A stretch of 64,000 nucleotides of DNA from Quatrionicoccus australiensis (GCF_020510425.1 NZ_JAHBAH010000001.1:2461001-2525000), one strand, 5' to 3'; shown: positions 1-8,767, counted from the stretch's first letter. Numbers and translations: made by a program. The notes: generated by a model not told the origin, from the sequence alone.

Positions 1-2
1 CG

Positions 3-86
3 CTTGGCCCCCTGATCCTGCTGCTGGTGGCGCTGCTGATCAATAATTTGCCGACTTCCCGGCGTTATCCCGAAATATGGTTCTAA
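3..86 (+). CDS. C-terminal end of a membrane protein, possibly HPP family (partial)
   Basis: An open frame enters from the left edge and stops with TAA at 84-86, giving 27 residues. They form one hydrophobic segment (LGPLILLLVALLI) followed by a short polar tail NNLPTSRRYPEIWF. A last membrane helix followed by NNL and an arginine/tyrosine-rich tail resembles the end of HPP-family integral membrane proteins as I remember them, but too little is visible to be sure. The next gene starts just downstream, so the two may share a transcript. Confidence 0.5.
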   Translation, partial: LGPLILLLVALLINNLPTSRRYPEIWF

Positions 87-103
87 CCGAGGCTCCGGCG
101 CCG

Positions 104-616
104 ATGCAAAGACCTTATCGTATTCTGTGCGTCTGCATGGGCAATGTTTACCGCTCGCCGGCCGCCGAGGTCGTTTTGCGCAGCCTGTTGCGCGATCATG
201 GTCTGGGCGACCGGGTCGAGGTTGCCTCGGCGGGCACGCACGCCCACCGGACGGGCGAGGCCTGCGACGTGCGTGCCCGGCAGCTCGCCTGGGCGCGCGG
301 CTACGACCTGTCGCGGGCGCGGGCGCGCAAAATCGGCTGGCAGGATTTCGACGATTTCGACCTGATCCTGGCCATGGATCGCAACAACCTGGCCAGCCTG
401 CGGCGCATGGCGAGCGAGGTGCAACAGGACAAGATCCGCCTGTTCATGGACTACGCGACGACCTTTGCCGAAGAGGAGATCCTCGATCCCTGTACCACGC
501 TGGGCGGCAGTTTCGAGCATGTCCTCGACCTGGTAGAGGATGCGGCAAAAGGTGTCGTCGCCAGCCTGGAAATGGCTATGATGGCGTCGGAAAGTTGCCA
601 ACCCGAGGTCAGGTAA
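104..616 (+). CDS. Low-molecular-weight protein tyrosine phosphatase
   Basis: A 170-residue cytoplasmic phosphatase of the low-molecular-weight family, which hydrolyses phosphotyrosine through a cysteinyl-phosphate intermediate. The P-loop C-X5-R-S is at residues 11-18 (CMGNVYRS), and the general-acid aspartate lies in ILDPC near the C-terminus; family members usually have DP followed by an aromatic residue. The start at 104 is preferred over ATG 77 because GAGG lies about ten bases upstream and because start 77 would overlap the previous gene. The stop overlaps the next ATG (TAATG), so translation with the histidine kinase is probably coupled. The substrate is unknown. Confidence 0.88.
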   Translation: MQRPYRILCVCMGNVYRSPAAEVVLRSLLRDHGLGDRVEVASAGTHAHRTGEACDVRARQLAWARGYDLSRARARKIGWQDFDDFDLILAMDRNNLASLRRMASEVQQDKIRLFMDYATTFAEEEILDPCTTLGGSFEHVLDLVEDAAKGVVASLEMAMMASESCQPEVR

Positions 617-2193
617 TGGAAGCCCATGTCGTTCCAGTCGCGCAGCGCAGCATGCCGCCCCTTGTCCGCGATCGGCGCTGGTGGCTGCTGTTGCTCGCTG
701 CCTGGGCGGCTGCAGTCGTTTTCTCGCTGTCCTCGCAGGCGACGCAGATCCGCCGGCAGACGACGGCAATCGCCATCGAGGGGGCCCGCAACATGTTCCG
801 CATGGTGCTGCTGACCCGCAACTGGAACGCCAGTCACGGCGGCATCTACGTGCCGGTGACGGAACGGACGCAACCCAATCCCTATCTCGATGTGCCCTTC
901 CGCGACGTGACGACGACCGATGGTATCGAGCTGACCATGGTCAATCCCGCCTACATGACCCGGCTCATCGCCGAGATGGCCGAGTCGGCCTCCGGCGCCG
1001 TCTTCCGGCTGACCAGCCTGCGCCCGATCCGGCCCGAAAACGAAGCGGATGCCTGGGAGTACCTGGCGCTGCAGGCCTTCGAGCGCGGCGTCAAGGAAGT
1101 GTCAGGCGTCGAACACGGCCCTGATGGCGAGATGTTGCGCTACATGGCACCGCTTGCCGTGCAGGAAAGTTGCCTGCAGTGTCATCGCAAGCAAGGCTAC
1201 AAGGTCGGCGACATTCGCGGCGGGATCAGCGTGTCGCAACGCAATACGCCGATCGAGGCCGCCGTGCAGGCGGCGGTCGGCGAAGCGCGCCTGCTGCACG
1301 CTGCGGCTTTCGTGCTGATTGCCGTGGCCGGCTGGCTGTTGCTCGAATTGCTGCGCCGGCGCTGGTCCGAATTGAGCGGCAAGATCCAGGAGCTGCAGGA
1401 CACCCAGAGTCAGTTGTTGCAGTCGGAAAAGATGGCGGGCATCGGCCAGCTGGCGGCCGGGGTGGCACATGAAATCAACAACCCAGTCGGCTTCGTTACA
1501 TCCAATCTGGGCACGCTGCAAAAATACAGCGAGCAGATGATAGGCCTGCTCGAACGCTGTCGTGCCGGGCAGGCCGGCGAAGCCGATTTCGTCGCCGCCG
1601 ATTTCGATTTTCTCAGGGAAGACCTGGCCGAGTTGCTGCGCGAATCGCAGGCTGGCTTGCGCCGGGTGAGCAAGATCGTCGGCGATCTGAAGAATTTCTC
1701 GCATGTCGATGCCGCGGCCTGGCAGCAGGCCGATCTCAATGCCGGGATCGAGGCAACGCTCAACGTGCTCGGGCACGAACTCGGACACAAGGCCGAGATC
1801 GTCCGCGAGCTGGGCGATTTGCCGGCGGTGCCGTGCAATGCGGCGCAGATCGACCAGGTACTGATGAACCTGTTGCTCAATGCGGCGCATGCGATCGAGG
1901 GGCGCGGCACGATCACCGTGCGCAGCGGCTGCGCCGATGCCGGGGTGTGGGTCGAGGTCTGCGACGACGGTAGCGGCATGAGCCCGGCCATGCAGGAGCA
2001 CATTTTCGAGCCCTTCTACACGACCCGGCCGGTCGGCAAGGGCGCCGGGCTCGGCCTGTCGCAGGCCTACGAAATCGTCAGCAAGCACGGTGGCCGGATC
2101 GACGTGCACAGCGCGCCGGGGCAGGGCAGCCGCTTCCGCGTCTGGCTACCGCTCACCAGCGCAGTGCCGCCTTCCTCCCCGGACGCCGGCTAG
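616..2193 (+). CDS. Membrane sensor histidine kinase with a DUF3365-like heme-site domain
   Basis: A 525-residue inner-membrane sensor kinase. A first membrane helix near residues 22-42 is followed by a periplasmic DUF3365/Tll0287-like domain of about 170 residues that contains a single heme c motif, CLQCH, at 186-190. A second helix lies near 224-245, followed by a short coiled coil. The HisKA box is GVAHEINNP with the phosphorylated His at about 285. The ATPase domain has an N box (LLLNAAHAIEG), DDGSGMS and GLGLS. The heme site suggests redox or ligand sensing. No cognate regulator is adjacent; the upstream gene is a phosphatase whose stop overlaps this start. The end lies 32 bp from the left end of the mobile element. 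Confidence 0.88.
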   Translation: MEAHVVPVAQRSMPPLVRDRRWWLLLLAAWAAAVVFSLSSQATQIRRQTTAIAIEGARNMFRMVLLTRNWNASHGGIYVPVTERTQPNPYLDVPFRDVTTTDGIELTMVNPAYMTRLIAEMAESASGAVFRLTSLRPIRPENEADAWEYLALQAFERGVKEVSGVEHGPDGEMLRYMAPLAVQESCLQCHRKQGYKVGDIRGGISVSQRNTPIEAAVQAAVGEARLLHAAAFVLIAVAGWLLLELLRRRWSELSGKIQELQDTQSQLLQSEKMAGIGQLAAGVAHEINNPVGFVTSNLGTLQKYSEQMIGLLERCRAGQAGEADFVAADFDFLREDLAELLRESQAGLRRVSKIVGDLKNFSHVDAAAWQQADLNAGIEATLNVLGHELGHKAEIVRELGDLPAVPCNAAQIDQVLMNLLLNAAHAIEGRGTITVRSGCADAGVWVEVCDDGSGMSPAMQEHIFEPFYTTRPVGKGAGLGLSQAYEIVSKHGGRIDVHSAPGQGSRFRVWLPLTSAVPPSSPDAG

Positions 2194-2218
2194 CCACCGG
2201 CGCCCTGGCGGCGCGTTC

Positions 2219-2225
2219 AATCCTT
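2219..2225. repeat. Target-site duplication, left copy (AATCCTT)
   Basis: AATCCTT sits directly outside the left terminal repeat and recurs directly outside the right one at 8955-8961. Because the outermost bases of the repeats are themselves complementary, the boundary can be drawn as a 24-bp repeat with a 7-bp duplication, 25 bp with 5 bp (ATCCT), or 26 bp with 3 bp (TCC). Confidence 0.75.
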
Positions 2226-2249
2226 CTCGTCCGCAGCTTAAGTTGAGAC
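2226..2249 (+). repeat. Left terminal inverted repeat of the element
   Basis: Twenty-four bases identical to the reverse complement of 8931-8954, ending inward in AAGTTGAGAC. That inner part also begins the longer internal direct repeat that recurs at 5376. Confidence 0.85.
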
Positions 2250-2395
2250 AGAAGCTCCTTGCATTCCCTCGTGTGTCGTTCGGTCTCGCAAACTTAGCTC
2301 ATCGCGCTTTCGCACGTTAAGTTGGGATTTTTCCGATCTTCCGCAGCTCAACTCGAGCCTCGGTTTGTCTAGCCACTCCGAGATCGGCTGAAAAA
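2240..2395 (+). repeat. Long imperfect direct repeat, copy 1
   Basis: This block aligns without gaps to 5376-5531 at a constant offset of 3136 bases. By eye about five in six positions match over the best 133 bases, including a fully conserved stretch TCATCGCGCTTTCGCACG. Both copies start with AAGTTGAGAC and contain an inverted motif near the far side (CTCAACT here), so the block is bounded by short inverted repeats. It is non-coding and lies between the histidine kinase and the 3' end of the HD/HSP90 gene. Confidence 0.85.
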
Positions 2396-2501
2396 TTCCA
2401 CTGGCCTGTATTGGTGACAGATCGGCCATTGGTATTTTCAGAGGGAACGTCAGCACTTTCGTCGGCGATGGCTTCACGTCACGATTCGCTGAAGAGCTAC
2501 T

Positions 2502-5270
2502 TCAGATCAACGCGCGTACCGCTTCAGGATCGAACCCTTGCGAATGTAGCTGAAGGTCATCTATCAAATCGGCCAGCTTGATCAAGCGCTTCTGCTCAGC
2601 CAGCGCGCTGCAGTGTTCATGCAGCTTCGAACCCGTCTTTATGACCACTCGATGACGACCAAGGAACGCATACGGAGTGCCAAGAGGATTCTCGAAATCG
2701 CGCGAATACAAAGCGCCTGTCCATCGTCCTTGCACCTCTGCAATGATCTGGTGCTCGTCTGGATTCAAAGTCAAGTTTTGCAGACGCCATCTCTGCATAA
2801 GCAGATGAGCATTGCTGGCACCCGGCCCAAGAGTCAATGCCACCGTCTGAACCGTACCTGTCGGGTCCGCATCGAAAAGCATAGAAGCACGTCGATTTGC
2901 TTCAAGTAGATACAGGGGCTCAGGCGATCCTTCACAATGCTTAATAATCGCAGCCGCGATGTACGCTAACTCCGTTAATTGCTCCGGATAGAGGCCACGA
3001 AATTCCCCATCGGGCGCCGGAAAGCTCAACCTCGTTTGAGCTACGACGCAGGTTCCTGACAGCTTACGCAGGCCTGGCCAATCCAGATGGTGGATCGTTG
3101 CTTGCTGAAATTTTCGAGAGGGGGCGACCTCATAGAGCCGAAAACACAACAAATCCGGATAGTCCTCGGCTGCCACGGAAAGCTCATGACCGGTGTACTG
3201 ATCGAAGACATTGCCCCCACTAAGCTCGGACTCCACTGTGAGGCGGTAGATCGACTCTGGATTGTAGGCGCCGCGCTCCTGCAAGAACGCCCGATAGCCA
3301 TCATGTATGCATTGGGTAATCGCCCGACCCATTTTTATGCTTTGCTCCGACTCAAGCACCTGGCCCCGATCGAGTGAGTACTCGATTCCCTGAGGCGACT
3401 GAATATTCGCGACAGCAGTGCCGACTCGCCATAGATCGAGACATATAGTGGATGGTCTCAACGGTGCAAAAAAACCGCAGACTGCCGTGGTATATATTCC
3501 CGACGTACGATCGAGTCTCGATATGACCGAGGTGTGTTCATTCAGGCGAAACGTGACTTTCTGTTCTTCCAGACGGTAGACCAGTCCTATGGCGACCTCG
3601 ACGCCCGGCCGCTCTCCGCGCCATTGGAACGTATGTAGGCCATCTGCCTCCATTGCGGACATCTTGGCCCCCAGAAGCTGCGTAGGAGTCACGTCCGGAA
3701 CAATCTCCGGGATCTCTTCCACAACCCCGTCAAGGACCAAATCGATGGGCACAGCCGCACGCACCAGAAGATTGCGACACTGCTCAAATACATCGTCGAC
3801 GACGATATCTTCAATCAGGGATAGGGTCACAGACGTCCCTGGGCTCATCGGGCAGTCTCGGAACACCGTGTAGTCCTTGAGCTCGTCGAGGGAGACTTCG
3901 AACTGAAGTCCGATGCCTTTGTCGTTCCCTGCTTCGAAAGCCAGAGACCGGATGTCCGCCTTAGTCGCGACAGTAAAGACCGACCAGAAACCTGTACCGA
4001 AGCGCGCGATCGGAGCATACGATTTTGATGCGTAGGCGGGCTCCTTGGCCCTACTGCTTGCTACGCTTAGAAAGTGGTTCAGGATGGTTCGGAGCGACAT
4101 TCCGCAACCGTTGTCCGTTACTGTAACCGTGTGCCTCGCACGATCAAACTCAATCCTGACCTGCGGCTGATAATCATCAGCGGGACTGGAATGGTGCATT
4201 CGGAATCGGCATGCCTCCACCGCGTTCTGAACCAACTCGCGAATCGGCGCGCCCGTCGATCTCTTCCAGACCGCGTTCGACGCGATCAAGTCGATAACCG
4301 CCCGCTTGCTCATCCTTACGCCCAAGCGCTCGAACGTTGCACCCGGCAAATCCAACCTCCGCACGAACGGCTCAGGCCGAATCTTCAGCCGGGGGATTTT
4401 CGACTGTCGATCGATGTCGCAGTAGCCACGGATCCATCCTTCCATATCATCAAACGTGCGATGCGCGAGCGCAAGCACGTCGCCGTCGTCGAACGTCCCG
4501 CTTACAACTACCTGACCGTCATCGGTCACCGCCAAGCTGTCACGGATGCAATCGTGCTTTCTGTTCTCCCGGAAAGAGATCGCTGCCGCATCGCCAGCGG
4601 TCTGTCGAGCCAGATCGACCACACCATCCAGAACGCGCGTATCGCTGAATTCGATGGCGTCCGCGCTGCACAGAATGGCCGCAAGCTGCCGAACATCGAG
4701 GACACGACCATCCGCAGCGAACGGCTTCCGCAGATTCGCTTCCAACTCCGAAACGCTCAGGTTATGCGACTTCATTATCCAGTCCAGGGGGGCGACCAGA
4801 TTTTCAGGGACTCCCATTGCCAGGGCATTTTGGTGGATGTATGCGCCCCCCCGCTTGGAATGTTCGCGACGCAGGTAGTCTGTCAGCGGAACACTGGTTT
4901 CCCACCCATGCTCCGGAAGGTCCAACGTCGTTCTGAGCGCTGGTTCCTCGCCTGGAAATACTGTCATGCCCAGGTCATGCGCATAGGCTGCGGCGATTAG
5001 GAGAAACAACTCAGGTGCCCCAAGTGACTTGCTCGATCCTATCTCTAGGCAGTCCTTCAGGAGTACGTTTTCCAGACGCCGGACTACCTGGAATCCATGG
5101 TGCGCATCATGGCGGGTATACAAAGGAAAGTGCTGGATAGTTGTTGCGAGGATAGGCGCGATTATCTCTACAAATTGAGCGGCGCGATCCGCGTATTCTG
5201 GGCTTTGCGAGGAGAGATGTGAAAAGACTCTCGTACTTTTTAGTTCTTCGATGGGATCTCTCACTAGCAC
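2502..5270 (-). CDS. HD-domain protein with an HSP90-like (GHKL) ATPase module
   Basis: A large cytoplasmic protein of 922 residues, read from a GTG start. The N-terminal third is a putative metal-dependent HD module: HDAHH at 54-58 and HD at 98-99 in AAAYAHDLGM, resembling the HD-CE type that I associate with bacterial conflict proteins. A Bergerat-fold ATPase follows: N box ELVQNAVEA at 345-353, DNGCGM at 386-391 and FGTGFWS at 424-430, the order seen in HSP90/HtpG. The C-terminal 400 residues are unrecognised. The family pairing of an HD phosphohydrolase with a chaperone-like ATPase suggests regulated nucleotide or ligand hydrolysis, possibly phage defence; this is inference. It is flanked by the two copies of the long direct repeat and is less GC-rich than the chromosome genes. 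Confidence 0.75.
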   Translation of the reverse strand: MLVRDPIEELKSTRVFSHLSSQSPEYADRAAQFVEIIAPILATTIQHFPLYTRHDAHHGFQVVRRLENVLLKDCLEIGSSKSLGAPELFLLIAAAYAHDLGMTVFPGEEPALRTTLDLPEHGWETSVPLTDYLRREHSKRGGAYIHQNALAMGVPENLVAPLDWIMKSHNLSVSELEANLRKPFAADGRVLDVRQLAAILCSADAIEFSDTRVLDGVVDLARQTAGDAAAISFRENRKHDCIRDSLAVTDDGQVVVSGTFDDGDVLALAHRTFDDMEGWIRGYCDIDRQSKIPRLKIRPEPFVRRLDLPGATFERLGVRMSKRAVIDLIASNAVWKRSTGAPIRELVQNAVEACRFRMHHSSPADDYQPQVRIEFDRARHTVTVTDNGCGMSLRTILNHFLSVASSRAKEPAYASKSYAPIARFGTGFWSVFTVATKADIRSLAFEAGNDKGIGLQFEVSLDELKDYTVFRDCPMSPGTSVTLSLIEDIVVDDVFEQCRNLLVRAAVPIDLVLDGVVEEIPEIVPDVTPTQLLGAKMSAMEADGLHTFQWRGERPGVEVAIGLVYRLEEQKVTFRLNEHTSVISRLDRTSGIYTTAVCGFFAPLRPSTICLDLWRVGTAVANIQSPQGIEYSLDRGQVLESEQSIKMGRAITQCIHDGYRAFLQERGAYNPESIYRLTVESELSGGNVFDQYTGHELSVAAEDYPDLLCFRLYEVAPSRKFQQATIHHLDWPGLRKLSGTCVVAQTRLSFPAPDGEFRGLYPEQLTELAYIAAAIIKHCEGSPEPLYLLEANRRASMLFDADPTGTVQTVALTLGPGASNAHLLMQRWRLQNLTLNPDEHQIIAEVQGRWTGALYSRDFENPLGTPYAFLGRHRVVIKTGSKLHEHCSALAEQKRLIKLADLIDDLQLHSQGFDPEAVRALI

Positions 5271-5375
5271 GGTTACTTCCTCGTTTGATTCCTATTTCTC
5301 CTATTCTCCCGAATTTGCCGGTCAACGCACAGTTCCAGAAGCCCCGCTCTTCCGGGCCGATATCTATCTCGACCT

Positions 5376-5531
5376 AAGTTGAGACAGAAGCCCCTAGCAC
5401 TCCCACATGTGCAGTTGAGTCTCGCAAACTCGGTTCATCGCGCTTTCGCACGTTAAATTCGGATTTTCCCGATTCCCCGCAACTTAACTAGAGCTTCGGT
5501 TTGTCTAGCTACTCTGTCATGGGCCGAAACA
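5376..5531 (+). repeat. Long imperfect direct repeat, copy 2 (internal left-end-like sequence)
   Basis: Homologous to 2240-2395 with no gaps. It retains TAAGTTGAGAC from the terminal repeat, but the outer part is degenerate (CTCGACC in place of CTCGTCCGCAGCT). It lies upstream of the HD/HSP90 gene start and upstream of the membrane protein gene, so it separates the two cargo modules. From 5532 to 5714 I see no gene and no clear promoter. Confidence 0.82.
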
Positions 5532-5714
5532 TCGCAGACTTCGTCGAATGAATAGATGAGTGACCAGCTTCCGCTTCTCGGCCACAACCGGACCTGGAGT
5601 ATTTGTCCAGATAGCCGACATCCCAGCCGGCTTACTGGCATCTGCGTTATTGGAGTTATACGGACCCAAACGAGCTCATTCCTTGCTCAATGGGCGATCC
5701 CGAAAGCATAATGG

Positions 5715-6386
5715 ATGCATCAACCAGTCAATATTGGAACAGGAATGCGCAAATGCCAAGGAATCACAGAACCCTGTTGGTCGTCACTCTCTGAAGACCA
5801 ACGTGTTTCGTGGAAGTATTTTTCTCGCATTGTTGCTGTCGTCGGTGCTTTCTTTGTCACGAAAACAGGGAGTCCTTACGTTGACTGGCCGCTAGTTGCG
5901 CTCACTGCGATCTTCTTAGTAATCGTCATCGAAACACAACGTTCGTATAGCCGGTTAAGTCCAAAATTTCGTAAGCGTAGTGTGCGCATCGCCATCTTCC
6001 TAGGTTCTTGGGGCATTACCATTCTGGGGGTCGCCATGTTTTCACAAGTTGGTCTGGTCTCCGCGGCAACAGTTTTATCCAACGAAGTCCTTCCATCGCT
6101 GCACAAAAGCACTGATCCTTTAGTGCAAGCAATCATGGTAGGGGGTTTTCTTGTCGCGGTTCCTATTGCACTAATTCGATCATTTAGACAGCTACATTTC
6201 GAAGAGCTGATTTACACGCTCCCCCGAAATGGCCTGAAACGACTTCTCGTTTTCAAGCAGCCAAAAGCTACTTCGTTTCCGGTGTTTGCATATATGGAAC
6301 TCTCGACTCTACTAGTCTGTCTCGTTTACGCATCGTCAGTCGCCGAAATTGCGAAGGTTGCCATGACTTTATTCAATGCATTCTAG
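5715..6386 (+). CDS. Unknown multi-pass membrane protein
   Basis: A 223-residue protein that I do not recognise. It has hydrophobic segments near residues 38-70 (probably two helices), 91-118, 136-160 and 192-214, joined by basic loops (SRLSPKFRKRS; NGLKRLLVFKQPK), so it is probably an inner-membrane protein with four or five helices. No nucleotide-binding or enzymatic motif is visible. ATG 5745 is an alternative start. The gene precedes the cyclase-like gene in the same direction, about 100 bp from that gene's best start. It could be the membrane effector of a second-messenger pair, but nothing in its own sequence proves this. It is clearly AT-richer than the chromosomal background. Confidence 0.65.
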   Translation: MHQPVNIGTGMRKCQGITEPCWSSLSEDQRVSWKYFSRIVAVVGAFFVTKTGSPYVDWPLVALTAIFLVIVIETQRSYSRLSPKFRKRSVRIAIFLGSWGITILGVAMFSQVGLVSAATVLSNEVLPSLHKSTDPLVQAIMVGGFLVAVPIALIRSFRQLHFEELIYTLPRNGLKRLLVFKQPKATSFPVFAYMELSTLLVCLVYASSVAEIAKVAMTLFNAF

Positions 6387-6488
6387 GTTGCCACGCTGTG
6401 TTCCAGTCCAGGGTTCGAGGCGTGTGTGCGAAAGACAGCGTATGAGCCTCAACTCCATGTTAGACCCATCGAAACATTGAGAAATATT

Positions 6489-7283
6489 ATGGGCTATAAG
6501 AAAGTAGTGGTCGCATTCCTAGATATTCTAGGAACAAGAGACAACCAAGATTTTGAATCGAAATACAGGGTGCATAGAGCATTCCACGAATCTATTCGTG
6601 ATTGTCAATCAAGGGACAGAGAGGAGGCTGCGTACTACCGCAAAGTCTATAGTTTCTCCGATTGTGCATACATATTTCATGGATTTCGAGAGGGTGTCGA
6701 CGAGAGCGCCGAGGCTGAGGAGTTGCTGATTCAGGCCGCACTATTCAATACGACCATCACCACTATCCGTCTACTCAATGACGGGTATCTCGTGAGAGGT
6801 GGAGTATCATTTGACGATGCCTATCACGATGATCTGAGCTTCTTCGGCCCAGCTGTTGAAGAAGCGTATGTTCTTGAATCAAAGAAAGCGGTTACTCCAA
6901 GAATCTTACTGGCTGATCCGCTCGGAGAACGCGCCAAGGGTTTTTCAGATAGAGCGCATCGGGAAGCCTTTTCAGAAGCCAACCCAAACATTCGGTTTCT
7001 ACCTAAACGCTTTTATATCCCGGAACTAATACAACAGCAGAATAATGCATACCATCTAAATCCATTCTACATTCTCGAAATGGATTTTAGAATGCAAATA
7101 GGAAATCAAGAGTTTACCCATGAAGGGCTTATAAATTCCGTCGCCAATACTATCGATGAGCAAATTCTTTCTTACCCTTGGGAGAGCAAAATTCGGCCAA
7201 AGCTGGAGTGGATGCGGGAATATGTCGCCAACTCAAAGTGCAGTTTAGAGTGCCCAAATAGTAGTATCGCGATTACCCGATAG
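6489..7283 (+). CDS. Class III nucleotide cyclase-like protein
   Basis: 264 residues from ATG 6489; an ATG at 6426 would add 21 residues unlike the family. The N-terminus has the class III cyclase pattern: VVAFLDILG with a metal-binding Asp at 12, a second Asp at 58 in YSFSDCAYIF, then VRGGVSFDDAYHDD and FFGPAVEEAYVLES, which match the RxGixxG and VNxAxRxE segments of the cyclase fold. About 100 further residues are unassigned. Class III enzymes make cyclic nucleotides. Stand-alone members beside membrane or TIR effectors include the Pycsar cyclases. Here a membrane protein gene lies just upstream, so a cyclic-nucleotide signalling pair is plausible but inferred; product and activity are unknown. 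Confidence 0.65.
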   Translation: MGYKKVVVAFLDILGTRDNQDFESKYRVHRAFHESIRDCQSRDREEAAYYRKVYSFSDCAYIFHGFREGVDESAEAEELLIQAALFNTTITTIRLLNDGYLVRGGVSFDDAYHDDLSFFGPAVEEAYVLESKKAVTPRILLADPLGERAKGFSDRAHREAFSEANPNIRFLPKRFYIPELIQQQNNAYHLNPFYILEMDFRMQIGNQEFTHEGLINSVANTIDEQILSYPWESKIRPKLEWMREYVANSKCSLECPNSSIAITR

Positions 7284-7630
7284 TCATTGTGATACGGCAC
7301 GCCAAAATTTGCTGCTGCTAACGGCCTTTATGGGACGCCGCTGCGCGTCCTCTTTCGCTATTTGACAACTTCCGATCTGGGGCGGGTGCCGTTCCTCGTA
7401 GATAACGAGAGCGGCGATTCGCCGCCTTCAGAGACCGAGCGGCAGGTAACTGACAAATAACCGCCTGTTCAGGCCAGAGGCCGAAGGTTGGCTTTGGCCG
7501 AAATTCTTCCCTACGGTAGATAATGTCAAACGATCTGCCGTTTGTTGTAACAGACATTAGCGAGAGACGCCTGTGCCAATCGACCACCAGAACTGTCAAG
7601 CTTTCTATCAAGGAGCTTTTGCTACGACGT
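7284..7630. other. Non-coding stretch between the cyclase-like gene and the IS
   Basis: I see no supportable gene here. There is an open frame of 97 codons on the minus strand, but its arginine/serine-rich product and lack of an upstream ribosome site make it unconvincing. The stretch contains short dyads (GGCCAGAGGCC; CGGCGATTCGCCG) and is more GC-rich than the cyclase-like gene beside it, so it may be a remnant of other DNA carried in the element. Confidence 0.5.
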
Positions 7631-7640
7631 CCCCCCGTTT

Positions 7641-8504
7641 TCAGTAGCAGAGGGCTTTAGAGTCCGGGGGTAATTTACCTGATTTCTGGGTGAGTGATTT
7701 TGCATAGGCTGCGGGCGTCAAACCGCCCAGGGATTTTTTCGGTCGCTCCTCGTTGTACTCGCGGCGCCAGCCTTCGATGACGACCTGGGCATGGCGCAGG
7801 CTGGTGAACCAGTGCTCATTCAGGCATTCATCCCGGAAACGCCCATTGAACGATTCGATATAGGCGTTCTGATTCGGCTTGCCTGGCTCAATGAGAAAGA
7901 GTTGGACGCCACGGGCATGCGCCCAGGTCAGCATGGCCCGACTACAGAACTCCTTGCCGTTATCCGTCCGAATGGCCTTGGGCAAGCCTCGCGTCTTGGC
8001 CAACTGATCGAGCGTTCGGGTGAGTTGCATGCCGCCGATTGCGCGTTCCGGAACAATCGCGACCGCTTCATGCGTCGCATCGTCGACAACGGTCAGGCTT
8101 TTGATGACTCGCCCTTCCGCCGTCCGGTCGAACACGAAATCCATTGACCAGACCTGATTGGCGGCCGAAGGGCGCTCTAGTGGGTGACGATCCGACACCG
8201 GAATCTTCTTCCGCTTTCGCCTTCTCACTTGCAGACCGGCCTCGGCGTAGAGCCGATCCACCCGCTTGTGATTCACCACCAGGCCGGCCTGCCGCAGCTT
8301 CAAGTAGATCATCCCGGCACCGTAGCGCCGATGACGTTGGGCGAGCGTGACGATCTGCTCCTTCAAAGCAGCATTGCGATCCGCCGCCGGCTGGTAACGG
8401 AATGAACTCGGACTCATGCCAACGAACCGCAATGACTTTCGCTCGCTGAGCCCCTCGTCGATCAGGTAGCGCACCAGATCACGTCGTGACGGTGCGCTCA
8501 CCAC
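7641..8504 (-). CDS. IS3-family transposase, orfB (DDE integrase domain)
   Basis: 287 residues with an HTH_21-like segment followed by an rve integrase core. The catalytic DDE residues are in [15 protein letters not shown] and [16 protein letters not shown]. It is normally made as an OrfAB fusion by a -1 frameshift: the end of orfA reads CGA AAA AAG, an A6G slippery run in the overlap, and the frames differ by exactly -1. The length is typical and there is no interruption, so the transposase looks intact. Confidence 0.92.
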   Translation of the reverse strand: MVSAPSRRDLVRYLIDEGLSERKSLRFVGMSPSSFRYQPAADRNAALKEQIVTLAQRHRRYGAGMIYLKLRQAGLVVNHKRVDRLYAEAGLQVRRRKRKKIPVSDRHPLERPSAANQVWSMDFVFDRTAEGRVIKSLTVVDDATHEAVAIVPERAIGGMQLTRTLDQLAKTRGLPKAIRTDNGKEFCSRAMLTWAHARGVQLFLIEPGKPNQNAYIESFNGRFRDECLNEHWFTSLRHAQVVIEGWRREYNEERPKKSLGGLTPAAYAKSLTQKSGKLPPDSKALCY

Positions 8505-8767
8505 TTTTTTCGCAGAGCTTCCTTAGCGATCTCGTTTTCCAGCATCGTTTCGGCCAACAGCTTCTTCAAGCGCGTGTTTTCCGTTTCGAGCTCCTTGAGC
8601 CGCTTAGCGTCCGACACGCTCATTCCGCCAAACTTGCTGCGCCAGAGGTAGTAGCTTGCCTCTGAGAAGGCGTGCTTGCGGCACAACTCCGCTATCGGCA
8701 TTCCTGCTTCTGCTTCCCGCAGGAAGCCAATGATCTGTTCTTCGGTGAATCGCTTCTTCATGTCCAA
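8498..8767 (-). CDS. IS3-family transposase, orfA (HTH and leucine zipper)
   Basis: 89 residues. An HTH_8-type DNA-binding domain ([16 protein letters not shown]...[18 protein letters not shown]) is followed by a leucine-zipper-like helix ([16 protein letters not shown]) used for multimerisation. It binds the IS ends and, through the A6G frameshift near its stop, supplies the N-terminus of the full transposase. The sequence is closest to IS407-group OrfA proteins as I know them. Confidence 0.92.
   Translation of the reverse strand: MDMKKRFTEEQIIGFLREAEAGMPIAELCRKHAFSEASYYLWRSKFGGMSVSDAKRLKELETENTRLKKLLAETMLENEIAKEALRKKW

Noticed and set aside
4074..5000. Plus-strand frame of 308 codons inside the HD/HSP90 gene
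   Set aside because: Antisense to a gene with clear HD and ATPase motifs; the product shows no domain.
2240..5531. The long direct repeats as integron attC sites
   Set aside because: GTTAAGT and GTTAAAT fit the GTTRRRY core and ACTTAAC fits RYYYAAC, but the order and polarity of these motifs do not form a proper attC site and no integrase is present.
7318..7611. Minus-strand open frame of 97 codons between the cyclase-like gene and the IS
   Set aside because: Low-complexity Arg/Ser-rich product, no ribosome site, no recognisable domain, and short dyads in the DNA; treated as non-coding.
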